The notes under the pieces are model-generated. The model saw only the letters and a list, made by a program, of their open reading frames with translations, made no database searches and was not told where the DNA came from. Below are positions 17,501 to 25,820 of a DNA stretch of 64,000 bases, piece after piece. Both the position numbers and the translations under genes were made by a program. The stretch is from JAXMAR01 sp046350295 (GTDB lineage: Bacteria > Planctomycetota > Planctomycetia > Gemmatales > Gemmataceae): the NCBI GenBank assembly GCA_046350295.1, contig JAXMAR010000008.1:1-64000 (forward strand), written 5' to 3'. Positions within the stretch are counted from its first letter, which is position 1; each line of letters starts with the position of its first letter.

Positions 17501-18001
17501 ATGCCCGCTCCGCGTCCGTTCGCCGTTGTTTGTCTGTTCGCCGTCACCATGCTCGCGCTGGACTCGCAGCGCTTCCTTCACGCGGACGAGCCGAAGGAGC
17601 CGGTGCAGTTGCGGCTGCTCCGGGCCGGCGCCGAGCGCTCGGGAAAGGACGTTTTCTTTTTTTGCGACGCGGTCCTGATCAACAACACCGGCGCCGCGTT
17701 CAACGTCCGCTCCAGCTTCTTCTCCGCCTTTGACGGCCTGCGGCTGGTCGTCTTCGCGGAGGACGGCAAGAAGCTGCTGGAGCAATCCTTCACGGCGCAC
17801 CAGTCCCCCTTCTCCGTCCGGGGCAGTCTGTTTCCCGTGGGCCAGGGGGAGAACAAGAAGACGCTGAGATTCCCGGTGAGCGGGGCGCCTGGCGATACGA
17901 AGACGGTCCAAGTCGTGTTGATCGGCACGCTGCCGGGAACCGACCACGGTGTTCTTTGCTCCGACCTGGCGCGCGTGACGATCGCGGAGCGCGCGAAATG
18001 A
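17501..18001 (+). CDS. Exported protein of unknown function
   Basis: The 166-residue protein starts at ATG 17501, with GGAGG nine bases upstream, 26 bases after the preceding gene and so possibly co-transcribed. A signal peptide spans about residues 1-28 (AVVCLFAVTMLALDSQRFLHA). The mature part is beta-rich (VQLRLLRAGAERSGKDVFFF, AFNVRSSFFSAFDGLRLVVF) and looks like a single beta-sandwich domain. No family recognised. Confidence 0.72.
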   Translation: MPAPRPFAVVCLFAVTMLALDSQRFLHADEPKEPVQLRLLRAGAERSGKDVFFFCDAVLINNTGAAFNVRSSFFSAFDGLRLVVFAEDGKKLLEQSFTAHQSPFSVRGSLFPVGQGENKKTLRFPVSGAPGDTKTVQVVLIGTLPGTDHGVLCSDLARVTIAERAK

Positions 18002-18206
18002 CGCCGTGTTCGCCGACGCCACGCTAAGCCCGATTTTTCACCGCGGAGATCGTCAAGAACGCGGTGCAAGGAGTTGGGAGAAGATCAACTTCCCATTCTT
18101 GCAAATCGCACGACCGTGTGCATTTTGCCGGAAAAAAACGCCTCCATCCGATTCAAGCCAGATTCGCAAATCGCCCCGGCAGCGAAGGTTGCGCCCTTGC
18201 GCCGCA

Positions 18207-18224
18207 ACGGCATGGCCCTTGCCT
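18207..18224 (+). promoter_or_regulatory. Candidate sigma-54 (-24/-12) promoter of the PII genes
   Basis: The site ACGGCATGGCCCTTGCCT has the GG-N10-GC spacing (GG 18209-18210, GC 18221-18222) and close agreement with TGGCACG-N4-TTGC. It would start transcription about 60 bases before ATG 18293. Sigma-54 control of PII genes is common, which supports the reading. No activator gene is visible in the window. Confidence 0.45.
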
Positions 18225-18292
18225 TAGATGAGATCCACATCCTCTCCCTTCCCGGAATGGGACAGGCGACTCTCCTCTTGGAGCTTTCGAAC

Positions 18293-18739
18293 ATGAAGAT
18301 GATCGTGGCCATCATCCGCGCCGACAGGCTGGACGCCGTCCGGCAGACTCTCGACGACGCGGACGTCTGTGTCATGTCGGTCAGTCAGGTCGTTGGCTAC
18401 GGCTACGAGCCGGGCCGGCGCCAGATCTATCGCAGTGGCGCGGTCGAGTCCCGGCTGCCCAAGCTGCGCGTCGAGATCGCGGCGAACGATTTCCAGGTTG
18501 ACGAGATCGTCGACGCCGTGATCCGCTCGGCGCGATCCGGCCAGGTGGGGGACGGCAAAGTCTTCGTCCTGGGGCTCGAGCAGTGCGTCCGCATCCGCGA
18601 CGGCGAAACCGGCTCGGCGGCCACCGGCACGCCCCAGGAACTCCCGCTGTCGCGCCGGGAGCCCGGCGTCCACAACAAGCCCTGGGTCCCCATCTGGTCC
18701 AAAGGCAAAAAGGAGTTGACGGGGACGTCAGCCACGTGA
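18293..18739 (+). CDS. PII-family nitrogen regulatory protein, paralogue 1 (GlnB/GlnK-like)
   Basis: ATG 18293 (MKMIVAIIRADRLDAVRQTL) is the family start; an earlier in-frame ATG at 18074 only adds non-family sequence. The 148-residue protein has the PII core, a T-loop region GYGYEPGRRQIYRSG, and an intact B-loop SGQVGDGKVFVLGLEQCVRI. The Tyr-51 used for uridylylation in proteobacterial PII has no counterpart (GAVES in that place), so modification, if any, must differ. A ~35-residue C-terminal tail ending KGKKELTGTSAT is extra. Such proteins sense ATP/ADP and 2-oxoglutarate and control nitrogen transporters and enzymes. It probably forms an operon with the paralogue 42 bases downstream. No amtB is adjacent. 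Confidence 0.88.
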   Translation: MKMIVAIIRADRLDAVRQTLDDADVCVMSVSQVVGYGYEPGRRQIYRSGAVESRLPKLRVEIAANDFQVDEIVDAVIRSARSGQVGDGKVFVLGLEQCVRIRDGETGSAATGTPQELPLSRREPGVHNKPWVPIWSKGKKELTGTSAT

Positions 18740-18781
18740 CGGACTCGGCCGCGGCTTCCGTACCTTCAACGAAAGGAAACC

Positions 18782-19150
18782 ATGAAACTGATCGTTGCGA
18801 TCATTCGCCCGTATCACCTCGAGTTCCTCCAAAAAGCGCTCGAGGAGAACGGCATCACCCCGGCGTCGATCGTCGAGGTCGTGACCGGGGAGCATGATCC
18901 GGGATACAAGCTGGTCCACCAGGGTCGCGAGATCCAGGTGCGCCGCGCCAAGTACCGGATCGATCTGATGGTCGACGACTGGGTCGTCGAAAAGGTCGTC
19001 CGCCTCATCGTCGTCTCCACCGCGGCGGGCTGCCCCGGCGGCATCAGCGACGCCAAGATCATGCTCGTCCCGGTTCAGGACTGCTCGCCGACCGCCGGCG
19101 GGCGGCCTGCGACGCCCACCAACCGTATCGGCGCCCTGTGTTCCGCCTGA
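18782..19150 (+). CDS. PII-family protein, divergent paralogue 2
   Basis: ATG 18782 with AAAGGAA before it. The 122-residue protein begins MKLIVAIIRPYHLEFLQKAL and ends with a short Pro/Thr-rich tail. The fold elements are PII-like, but both signature loops deviate. The T-loop reads GEHDPGYKLVHQGREIQV without the usual tyrosines, and the B-loop GxxGDGKIFV is replaced by GCPGGISDAKIMLVPVQDC, so nucleotide binding may be altered. It is a tandem partner of the more canonical paralogue. It might form heterotrimers or act as a PII-like protein with another ligand; this is inference. Confidence 0.82.
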   Translation: MKLIVAIIRPYHLEFLQKALEENGITPASIVEVVTGEHDPGYKLVHQGREIQVRRAKYRIDLMVDDWVVEKVVRLIVVSTAAGCPGGISDAKIMLVPVQDCSPTAGGRPATPTNRIGALCSA

Positions 19151-19264
19151 ACGCGGAACGGCACGTAAACCTCGCTCGCTCCATGCTCTTGCCCTCGGCG
19201 GACACGGAGTGGGCGAGCCTGTTCTTCAGACTTTGGACGACGGACTCGCATTGCGGAGAAACCA

Positions 19265-19648
19265 ATGAAGCGAATGAGACTCGCGTTTCTAGCGATCTTT
19301 TGTGCCTGGGCCGTGCTCGAGGCCTACGATGTCGCGCCTGCGGATGCCGGGAAGGTCGAAGACTTCAAGGGCAAGACGTTCGACCTGAAAGAGAAGGAGG
19401 AGGCGGCCTTTCTCCTGGTCTGCCCGGCCGGCAAGGAGATCACCGCCACGACCAAGGGCACGAAAGAAACCGACGTGCACCTCTTCGTCTACGGCGCCGA
19501 CAAGAAGGAGTTGGGCAAGGACGTTACCCCTGGCCCGAAATGCGAGGTGAAGTTCACGCTCGCAAAGGCAGGCAAGTGCAAGCTGCTCGTTCAGAACCTC
19601 GGGCCCGGAGCCAACAAAGTGACGCTCGAAGTGAAAGTCGCCAAGTAG
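19265..19648 (+). CDS. Small exported beta-sandwich (PPC-like) protein
   Basis: The 127-residue protein starts at ATG 19265 preceded by GCGGAG. A signal peptide covers about residues 1-28. The mature part (KTFDLKEKEEAAFLLVCPAG, TDVHLFVYGADKKELGKD, CKLLVQNLGPGANKVTLEV) has the strand pattern of bacterial pre-peptidase C-terminal domains, which often coat or anchor exported proteins. It stands alone here, unlike most PPC domains, which are fused to hydrolases. A hairpin terminator follows. Confidence 0.7.
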   Translation: MKRMRLAFLAIFCAWAVLEAYDVAPADAGKVEDFKGKTFDLKEKEEAAFLLVCPAGKEITATTKGTKETDVHLFVYGADKKELGKDVTPGPKCEVKFTLAKAGKCKLLVQNLGPGANKVTLEVKVAK

Positions 19649-19669
19649 TCCAACGGCGTCTCACGAGCT

Positions 19670-19740
19670 CCTCGCTCACTCCCTGCTTCCTATCTAACCC
19701 ATAGGCTGCACAAGGCAGGGAACTGAGCGAGGTTTCTATT
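19670..19740 (+). terminator. Terminator-like inverted repeat after the PPC-like gene
   Basis: Arms CCTCGCTCACTCCCTGC (19670-19686) and GCAGGGAACTGAGCGAGG (19715-19732) pair with one bulge and are followed by TTTCTATT. Confidence 0.6.
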
Positions 19741-19809
19741 GCGCTTTTCAAAACGCAGAGCCGGAAGCGTGAACGACGGTCAACTCCGTCTCTCACGCTT
19801 CTGGCTCTG
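19741..19809 (-). terminator. Terminator of the bbp2-like porin gene
   Basis: A 17-bp stem (19756-19772 with 19793-19809, one G-T pair) is followed on the minus strand by CGTTTTG. It lies 20 bases past the porin stop codon. Confidence 0.7.
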
Positions 19810-19828
19810 GCGTCAACGTTGGTTCACG

Positions 19829-21484
19829 CTAGAAGCGAATCGTCAAGTCCATGCCGGCCAGCAGGATGCCTTGCCGCGTGCCGAGGTCGAAGGCGGGCTG
19901 GGTCCAGTTGCGGTAGTAGCCGATCTCGGGGCGAATCTGGATCGACTGGGTGAAGTTGTGCGTCCAGCCGATGGAATGGCTGGTGTACGTGCCCGCAAAC
20001 CCGGAGCGCATGCCGTCCTCGTCGCGCCACCATTCGTTGCGGAAGGTGAGGAAGTCCTTCTTGCCGAGTTGGAACATGGTGTAGTTGACCATGCCGTAGG
20101 TCAGGGCCGTGCCGGGGATGTCGGCGCCGATACCGCCACCGCCGCCGTAGCGTTTGGTATTACCGATGCTGACGGTACCGCCCAGGACGGTGTCGGTCTG
20201 CCACATGAAATAACCTTCGGTCTTGGTGTGGACCTTGTCGTTGAACTTGTGCTGCCAGGTGATGACGGGGTAATTGAAGTTGTCGTGCCCCGCCGGCTGG
20301 CCGTTCAAGAGGAAGCGGCGGAACTGAGCGTCGTTGATCTGATTCAAGACGGCGTAGATCGAGTCGTTGTTGTCCTTGGAGACCCAGCGGACGCCGAACG
20401 TGCCGCACGGGGTGGCGCCGCGGTACCAGGGGGCCATGTCGTTGCCGGCGTTGATGCCGGCCTGCACGGTCCACTGCTGGTTCAGCATAAAGGTGAACCA
20501 GAGGCCGGTCTGCGTGTAGGTGTCAAAGGTGAAGAGGATCGAGTGCGTGCCCATGTAGTTGTCGGGGGCGAACTGCGTCTCGATGTCCGGGCAGGCGATC
20601 CAGCGGCCGACGCGGACGATCATACCCTGGGCGACGCCGGGGAAGTAGACGTCCATGTACTGCTCGGTGAAGTCGACGCCGTAAAGGAAGTTGTGCTTGA
20701 GCGATTGCGTATCGGCGGGCCACCAGCCTCCGGCCGTCATGTAACGATAGTCCATGCCGAAGAGCACGGAGGAGCGGAAGCCGATGTCGATGTGGTCTTG
20801 CTGGGCCGAATCGACCTGGCGCTCGAGGCGGACCACGAACTGATCCAGCTCCGCCTGGTTGGCGTAAATCCAGTAGGAGTCGGGCGTGTTGGAATTGTGA
20901 GCGCTGCTCACGTTGACCGAGCCGTTGATCCAGCCGTAGAGGCGGAGGCGGTGGTCATCCATGAAGTTGCCGAGGCGCGTGCCTTCGAGCGCCTTCATGA
21001 GAGGGTACTTGGTGGTGTCCGGGGGGACGCCGACGAGCGGATAGCCTTGCCATTCGCCGCTCGGCATCGGCGGCGAAGGCAAGGGCGCCGGCAGGGCGCG
21101 GCGTTTGGATTCGCCGTTGCCGTTTCCATTGCCGGCGCCGTTGCCGTCATCCTTTTTTTCTCCGTTCTCGTCCTTCTTGTCGCCGTTGTCGTCCTTCTTC
21201 TCCTCGCTCGGATGGAACTCCTCGATATAGGCGCCGAGGAAGCGGCGGAGGAAGCCGGGGCGTTGACCGCCCGCCGCGCATCCGCCCCCCGGGCAAGACC
21301 CGTCCGGGGCGGAGATGCGGTACGAACCGAGCACGGTCGTGGCCGGCGCCACTGGCGCGGCGGGGGTCGTTTTGGGTGGCGCCTCATCGGCGATCGAGAC
21401 TGGCGGGCCAAGTCTCGCCTTGGCGGTTCCCGGCGGAACCTGTCCAACCGCCAGCGCCGTGCAGAGGAAGAGCGATGTCATCAT
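19829..21484 (-). CDS. bbp2/OmpL-like outer-membrane beta-barrel porin
   Basis: ATG 21484 follows GGAGAAT; the frame is open 80 bases further upstream without signal-peptide character. A signal peptide (MMTSLFLCTALAVGQ) is followed by a Pro-rich segment, a Gly-rich motif, and a low-complexity Lys/Asp/Gly/Asn stretch (about residues 95-130). The barrel then follows: LRLYGWINGSVNVSSAHNSN, VVRLERQVDSAQQDHIDIGF, FLTFRNEWWRDEDG, ending MDLTIRF with a terminal Phe. This is the pattern of the planctomycete bbp2 (OmpL-like) porins. Probable passive channel in the outer membrane. Confidence 0.85.
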   Translation of the reverse strand: MMTSLFLCTALAVGQVPPGTAKARLGPPVSIADEAPPKTTPAAPVAPATTVLGSYRISAPDGSCPGGGCAAGGQRPGFLRRFLGAYIEEFHPSEEKKDDNGDKKDENGEKKDDGNGAGNGNGNGESKRRALPAPLPSPPMPSGEWQGYPLVGVPPDTTKYPLMKALEGTRLGNFMDDHRLRLYGWINGSVNVSSAHNSNTPDSYWIYANQAELDQFVVRLERQVDSAQQDHIDIGFRSSVLFGMDYRYMTAGGWWPADTQSLKHNFLYGVDFTEQYMDVYFPGVAQGMIVRVGRWIACPDIETQFAPDNYMGTHSILFTFDTYTQTGLWFTFMLNQQWTVQAGINAGNDMAPWYRGATPCGTFGVRWVSKDNNDSIYAVLNQINDAQFRRFLLNGQPAGHDNFNYPVITWQHKFNDKVHTKTEGYFMWQTDTVLGGTVSIGNTKRYGGGGGIGADIPGTALTYGMVNYTMFQLGKKDFLTFRNEWWRDEDGMRSGFAGTYTSHSIGWTHNFTQSIQIRPEIGYYRNWTQPAFDLGTRQGILLAGMDLTIRF

Positions 21485-21819
21485 GACGCGATTCTCCGTG
21501 AGACGCCCCGTCTCGTGTGATTGAGGCGAGAGGGACTTCAGCGGGAGCCGCAGCGCTCTGCACAAGGCGCATGTCGGACGCCCAGGTCCTCGTCTTTTCT
21601 CTATCGGCGGTCTCTCATTCTGGCCTTAATGCCCATTATCCGGATTGTGCCCAGCCCGCCGAATTCGTGCATTTTGCAAGCGACGAGAAGCAGATTGCAC
21701 GTTGATGCAGGGGTTCGGCCGCTAGCCGATGAAGACGCGCGGCTGCCGCTCCGGGTTCGGCTCGGCCTGCATGATGGCGCTGCCGATTCCATACGAGTCC
21801 GATTGCCGTCCCGGCCGCC
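21485..21819. other. Divergent intergenic region, porin promoter side
   Basis: No gene recognised. It should hold the porin promoter and the start of the riboswitch-controlled transcript. Confidence 0.4.
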
Positions 21820-22030
21820 GGCGTGTACGCTTTGCTTGTGCAGCCTAATCTCGCCGCGCTCGCGGCGAAGCGGGGGAACCACCGGCCTGGCACTTCCAGG
21901 CCCGGGGCGCAGGGCGCCGAAACGATCGCCGTAGCAGGCACACTCGCGTGCCATCGCCTGGCGCATCGTGTTCGGCTCCGGGGCACTTTCACGCCCTAGC
22001 CCGTCAGCTAACCTCGTCGGCAAGGCGCGG
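21820..22030 (+). promoter_or_regulatory. ydaO/yuaA-type riboswitch (cyclic di-AMP sensor)
   Basis: Three conserved blocks of the ydaO class are in order: AGCCTAATCT (21842-21851), CGGGGGAACCA (21871-21881) and, near the 3' end, CCGTCAGCTAACCTCGT (22001-22017), with GC-rich pairing segments between. The 3' block is the hallmark CCGUCAGCUAACCUCG of this class. The downstream gene 22109-24694 encodes an amino-acid/cation permease, a typical target of this riboswitch. The class is normally an OFF switch on c-di-AMP binding. The exact ends are approximate. Confidence 0.85.
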
Positions 22031-22108
22031 CATCCCGCCGCGCCGGTGGAAAGGGTACACCGTCTCTGCACGGACGACACCCCTCGGGACGTTTCCCAGG
22101 AATGATTC

Positions 22109-24694
22109 ATGTCCGCCTCGGATGGCTCGCCCAGCTCTTCGGGCCGGCGCCTCCTTCGCGCCGCGCAGGTGATCGTCGTCAGCAGCGTGATGTTCACCTT
22201 CATCAGCTACTGGCGGACCGCCGCCGTCGTCCTGTGCGACCTCGCCAGCACGGCCTATTACATCGGCGGCATCGTCGAGCAGTCGATCGGCCCCGCCGCC
22301 CCCTGGTTCATCCTCGCCGTCATGATCTTCAGCTACGGCGTCCGCTCCGTTTACATCGAGAGCTCCGCCCTCTACGTCCGCGGCGGCGTCTATCGCGTCG
22401 TCAAGGAGGCGATGGGGGGCTTCCTCGCCAAGCTCTCGGTGTCCGCTTTGATGTTCGATTACATCCTCACCGGGCCCATCAGCGCCGTCTCCGCCGGACA
22501 GTACATCATTGGTCTCACGCAGGCCCTCTTCAGCCACTTCAGCGGCGTGACGATCGACGACGCCACCCGCGACTTCTGGAAGAGCTGGGGCTCCGTCGCC
22601 ATCGCCGTCGCCATCACCCTTTACTTCTTCCGCCAGAACCTCCTCGGCATCCACGAGTCGAGCGACAAGGCGGTCAAGATCATGATCGCCACGACGATCA
22701 TGGCCGTCGTCATCGGCATCTGGTGCGGCGTGACGTTGCTGGTGCGCGAGGCGCCCCCCATCAACCCCGTGCCGCTGCAACCCGACCTCAAACCGCATCA
22801 CGTCGAGGACCCGAACGAACCAGGCAAGATGGAAAGCCCGCTCGGCTTCATCGCCGATACGCCGGTGGCCAAGAGCTTCGAAAGCCTGGAGGGGCCGGAC
22901 TGGTTCAGCCTCATCGGCCTGGTCGGCATCTTCATCGCCTTCGGCCACTCGATCCTCGCCATGAGCGGCGAGGAGACGCTGGCCCAGGTCTATCGCGAGG
23001 TCGAATCACCGAAACTCCCCAACTTCAAGAGGGCGGCGTTCATCGTCTTTCTCTACAGCACGATCCTCACCGGCGGCATCAGCTTCCTCGCCGTCGCGCT
23101 GATTCCGAATGACGAACGCATGAGCGTGTACGCGGACAACCTCATCGGCGGTCTCGCCATGAACGTCGTTGGACCGATCGAGGCGCGGCTCATCCTCAAC
23201 GCCTTCGTCGTCATTGTCGGCTTCCTGATCCTGGCAGGCGCTGTCAACACCGCCATCATCGGCTCCAACGGCGTCCTCAATCGCGTCTCCGAAGACGGCG
23301 TCATGCCCGACTGGTTCCTGAAGCCGCATCCCCGCTTCGGCACCACCCACCGCATCCTTTACCTGATCCTCGGCCTACAGCTCTTCACCATCATCGCCAG
23401 CCGCGGCGACGTGCTGCTCCTGGGCGAGGCCTACGCCTTCGGCGTCGTCTGGAGCTTCGTCTTCAAGGCGCTGGCCATGCTCGTCTTGCGCTTCAAGGAC
23501 AAGCGGCCGCGCGAATTCAAGGTGCCTTTGAACGTCAAGCTCGGGAAACTGGAGTTGCCGATCGGCCTGGGCTTACTCTTCGTCATCCTGCTCATCGCCG
23601 CGATCATGAACCTGCTCACAAAGGAGACGGCGACAATTTGGGGCCTCAGCTTCACCGCCGCATTCCTGACCATCTTCCTTGTCAGCGAACACGTGCACGA
23701 GAGGCGCCGCAAGGGGGCGCATCACGAGCATCGCGAGCAGTTCAATCAGCAGGTGATTCCCGAGGCGGACCCGACGACGCTCCAGCTCAAGAAACCCTAT
23801 CGCAAGCTGGTCGCCATTCGCTCGACGCAGAACCTGTTCATGCTCGAGAAAGCCATCCTGGAGGCCGACCCGGACACCACCGAGGTCGTCGTGATGACGG
23901 CCAAGCTGGTCCCGCCCGATCATCCGCCGGGCGCCCCGCTGACGCTGGACGAATACGACCAGCAGCTCATGACGGCCGTCGTCAACCGGGCGGAGGCGAT
24001 CGGCAAGAAAGTCCGGCCCCTTGTGGTTCCAACCAACAATCCTCTCCATGCCGTGTTGCAGACGGCCAAGGACATCGGCGCCCAGGAAGTGGTGCTCGGC
24101 GCCTCCAACAAGTTCAGCGCCGAGGAGCAGATCGACCAGATCGGCTTTTACTGGATCAACCTGTTCCAGACCACGCCCCCCGGGCTGACGGTGCGCATCC
24201 TGAGCCGGGACCGGGACGTGACCTTCGACATCGCGGGGGGCAATCGCATCCCCAAGATCAGCGAGCGGCAGGCGCGCTCGGTCGAAGAGCTGCGCGCCGC
24301 CGGCGTCGGCATCGATCGCGTCCTCCTCGCCCACGACGGCTCGCGCGCTTCGAGCGACCTGTTCCGTTCCGTCCTGACCATGCTCGATCCGCAAGTCCTC
24401 CTCGATCTCGTCAAGGTCCCCGGCGAAGGCCCGAGCGACGGCAGCGCCGTCGGGCAAGATCAGGAACAGGCGCGCAAGCTGGGGCGCGACCTGAGCATTC
24501 ACGACGCGAACGGCGATCCGGGGCCGACGCTGGTGCGGCTGGCGCGGGAAGGGCAGTTCGACCTGATCATCCTGCCGGAGAGCGGCGAAAAGACCGGCGC
24601 GGAAGACTGGCGCCGCTACGTGGTGAGCCACGCTCATTGTCTGGTGCTGCTCGGAGCGCAGCCGGCGATTCCGCGCGAGGTGGAGGAGAAGTAG
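22109..24694 (+). CDS. APC-superfamily permease with C-terminal USP-like cytosolic domains
   Basis: The 861-residue protein starts at ATG 22109 with AGGA upstream. Residues ~15-535 contain about 12 membrane spans with APC-type motifs (SYGVRSVYIESSALYVRGGV, MSGEETLAQVYREVESPKL, AGAVNTAIIGSNGVLNRVSE). Residues ~560-700 and ~715-855 form two soluble alpha/beta segments of UspA-like character (RKLVAIRSTQNLFMLEKAI, AQEVVLGASNKFSAEEQID; VLLAHDGSRASSDLFRSVL, FDLIILPESGEK). It resembles KimA-type or amino-acid permeases with cytosolic regulatory domains. A c-di-AMP riboswitch leader precedes it, so K+ or osmolyte/amino-acid uptake is likely; substrate unproven. Confidence 0.85.
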   Translation: MSASDGSPSSSGRRLLRAAQVIVVSSVMFTFISYWRTAAVVLCDLASTAYYIGGIVEQSIGPAAPWFILAVMIFSYGVRSVYIESSALYVRGGVYRVVKEAMGGFLAKLSVSALMFDYILTGPISAVSAGQYIIGLTQALFSHFSGVTIDDATRDFWKSWGSVAIAVAITLYFFRQNLLGIHESSDKAVKIMIATTIMAVVIGIWCGVTLLVREAPPINPVPLQPDLKPHHVEDPNEPGKMESPLGFIADTPVAKSFESLEGPDWFSLIGLVGIFIAFGHSILAMSGEETLAQVYREVESPKLPNFKRAAFIVFLYSTILTGGISFLAVALIPNDERMSVYADNLIGGLAMNVVGPIEARLILNAFVVIVGFLILAGAVNTAIIGSNGVLNRVSEDGVMPDWFLKPHPRFGTTHRILYLILGLQLFTIIASRGDVLLLGEAYAFGVVWSFVFKALAMLVLRFKDKRPREFKVPLNVKLGKLELPIGLGLLFVILLIAAIMNLLTKETATIWGLSFTAAFLTIFLVSEHVHERRRKGAHHEHREQFNQQVIPEADPTTLQLKKPYRKLVAIRSTQNLFMLEKAILEADPDTTEVVVMTAKLVPPDHPPGAPLTLDEYDQQLMTAVVNRAEAIGKKVRPLVVPTNNPLHAVLQTAKDIGAQEVVLGASNKFSAEEQIDQIGFYWINLFQTTPPGLTVRILSRDRDVTFDIAGGNRIPKISERQARSVEELRAAGVGIDRVLLAHDGSRASSDLFRSVLTMLDPQVLLDLVKVPGEGPSDGSAVGQDQEQARKLGRDLSIHDANGDPGPTLVRLAREGQFDLIILPESGEKTGAEDWRRYVVSHAHCLVLLGAQPAIPREVEEK

Positions 24695-24853
24695 CCGGCG
24701 CGGCTCGTTCGTTCGGCGCCGGCGCCTTGTGCCGGATCTACCGTCTGCGCCGAAGCCGCGGGATCACAATCGGTCGTCCGCGCTCTTGATCTCGGTTTGG
24801 CGTGGGGTGAGAATCGAGTGTGGCATTCTCTCCGCACCCGTTGGGGTCCGCCC

Positions 24854-25780
24854 ATGTCACATCGCGCCTTGCGCCGGCTTGCTCCGGTCGCGCTCCTCCT
24901 CGCTTGTGGGCATCTCGCCGCCTTCGTGCCTCTTCCCGCGATCGGATTGCCCAGCGTCCTGCGCTACAAGTTCAAGGAGGGGGAAAAGCTCGCCTACGAA
25001 TCGGTCTACCGGGCGAAGATACGCGCGAAGGCGGGCGGCCTCGACATCGCCATGGACGTCGAACAGACCATGGACATGTCCTGGACCACCCTCAAGCTCC
25101 ATCCCGATGGCTCGGCGGAGCTGGCGATCCGCTTCCACCGCATCGTCGTCAACGTCGACGGCCAGCCGACCGGCAAATTGCGGATCGACTCGGCGGCGAA
25201 GGACATCAAGGACGGCATTCCGGCCGAGCCCTTCGCCCGCATGGTGCGCAAGCTCGCCGGGCAGGAGATCAAGGCCACCGTGACCGAGCAGGGAGAATTC
25301 AAGAACGTCCGCCAGCCCGACGGCGTCGACGGCGACCTGCGCGAGCTCTGGGGCCTGAGCGGCCTCAACGGCAACGGCATGGAGCAGTTCCTGAGCGGCG
25401 GCCTCGTCCTGCCCGCGACCGGCCTGCGCAAGGGGGACAGCTGGACCCGCCGTTCCGAGACCAAGGGGCCCGAGCGCAGCGTCGCCCGGATCGACATGAA
25501 GTACACCTACGAAGGGGGCGAGCCCCTGGCACGCTTCGCGCTCAAGCCGAAGATCTCTCTCGACGCGGAAAGGGACATGATGACCGTCGCCTGGAATGAA
25601 AAGAAGAGCGAGGGGACCGTGCTGTTCGACGTCCAGGCCGGCCGCATCGCCGACATCCAGCTCAGGCAGGCGCTCACGCTCACCCTCAAGATGGGGGACA
25701 CGACCGTGCCGATGGACATCGAAGTGCAAGCCCATCTCCGCCTGAAGCCGGCTGAAGTGAAACGGGGACGCGACTCTTGA
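24854..25780 (+). CDS. Exported DUF6263-like protein
   Basis: ATG 24854 gives a signal peptide (MSHRALRRLAPVALLLACGH); the frame stays open to an ATG at 24797 that would bury it. The mature protein begins LRYKFKEGEKLAYESVYRAK, the characteristic opening of DUF6263 proteins. Long beta-strand repeats follow (DVEQTMDMSWTTLKLHPDG, SLDAERDMMTVAWNEKKSEG, VLFDVQAGRIADIQL). These proteins are common in planctomycetes and probably periplasmic; function unknown. A terminator overlaps the stop codon. Confidence 0.72.
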   Translation: MSHRALRRLAPVALLLACGHLAAFVPLPAIGLPSVLRYKFKEGEKLAYESVYRAKIRAKAGGLDIAMDVEQTMDMSWTTLKLHPDGSAELAIRFHRIVVNVDGQPTGKLRIDSAAKDIKDGIPAEPFARMVRKLAGQEIKATVTEQGEFKNVRQPDGVDGDLRELWGLSGLNGNGMEQFLSGGLVLPATGLRKGDSWTRRSETKGPERSVARIDMKYTYEGGEPLARFALKPKISLDAERDMMTVAWNEKKSEGTVLFDVQAGRIADIQLRQALTLTLKMGDTTVPMDIEVQAHLRLKPAEVKRGRDS

Positions 25781-25798
25781 AGGTCGCGTCCCCCTTTT
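25764..25798 (+). terminator. Intrinsic terminator overlapping the DUF6263-like stop codon
   Basis: A perfect 11-bp stem GGGGACGCGAC / GTCGCGTCCCC (25764-25774, 25783-25793) is followed by CTTTT. The TGA stop codon is in the loop. Confidence 0.9.
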
Positions 25799-25820
25799 GA
25801 AGCAAATGAGCGGCAAGGCG

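Noticed and set aside
18074..18292. N-terminal extension of PII paralogue 1
   Set aside because: PII proteins begin MK-x-I-x-A-I-I; the extension has no match and overlaps the candidate promoter.
23573..24637. 354-codon minus-strand frame
   Set aside because: Antisense of the APC permease cytosolic domains; no recognisable motif.
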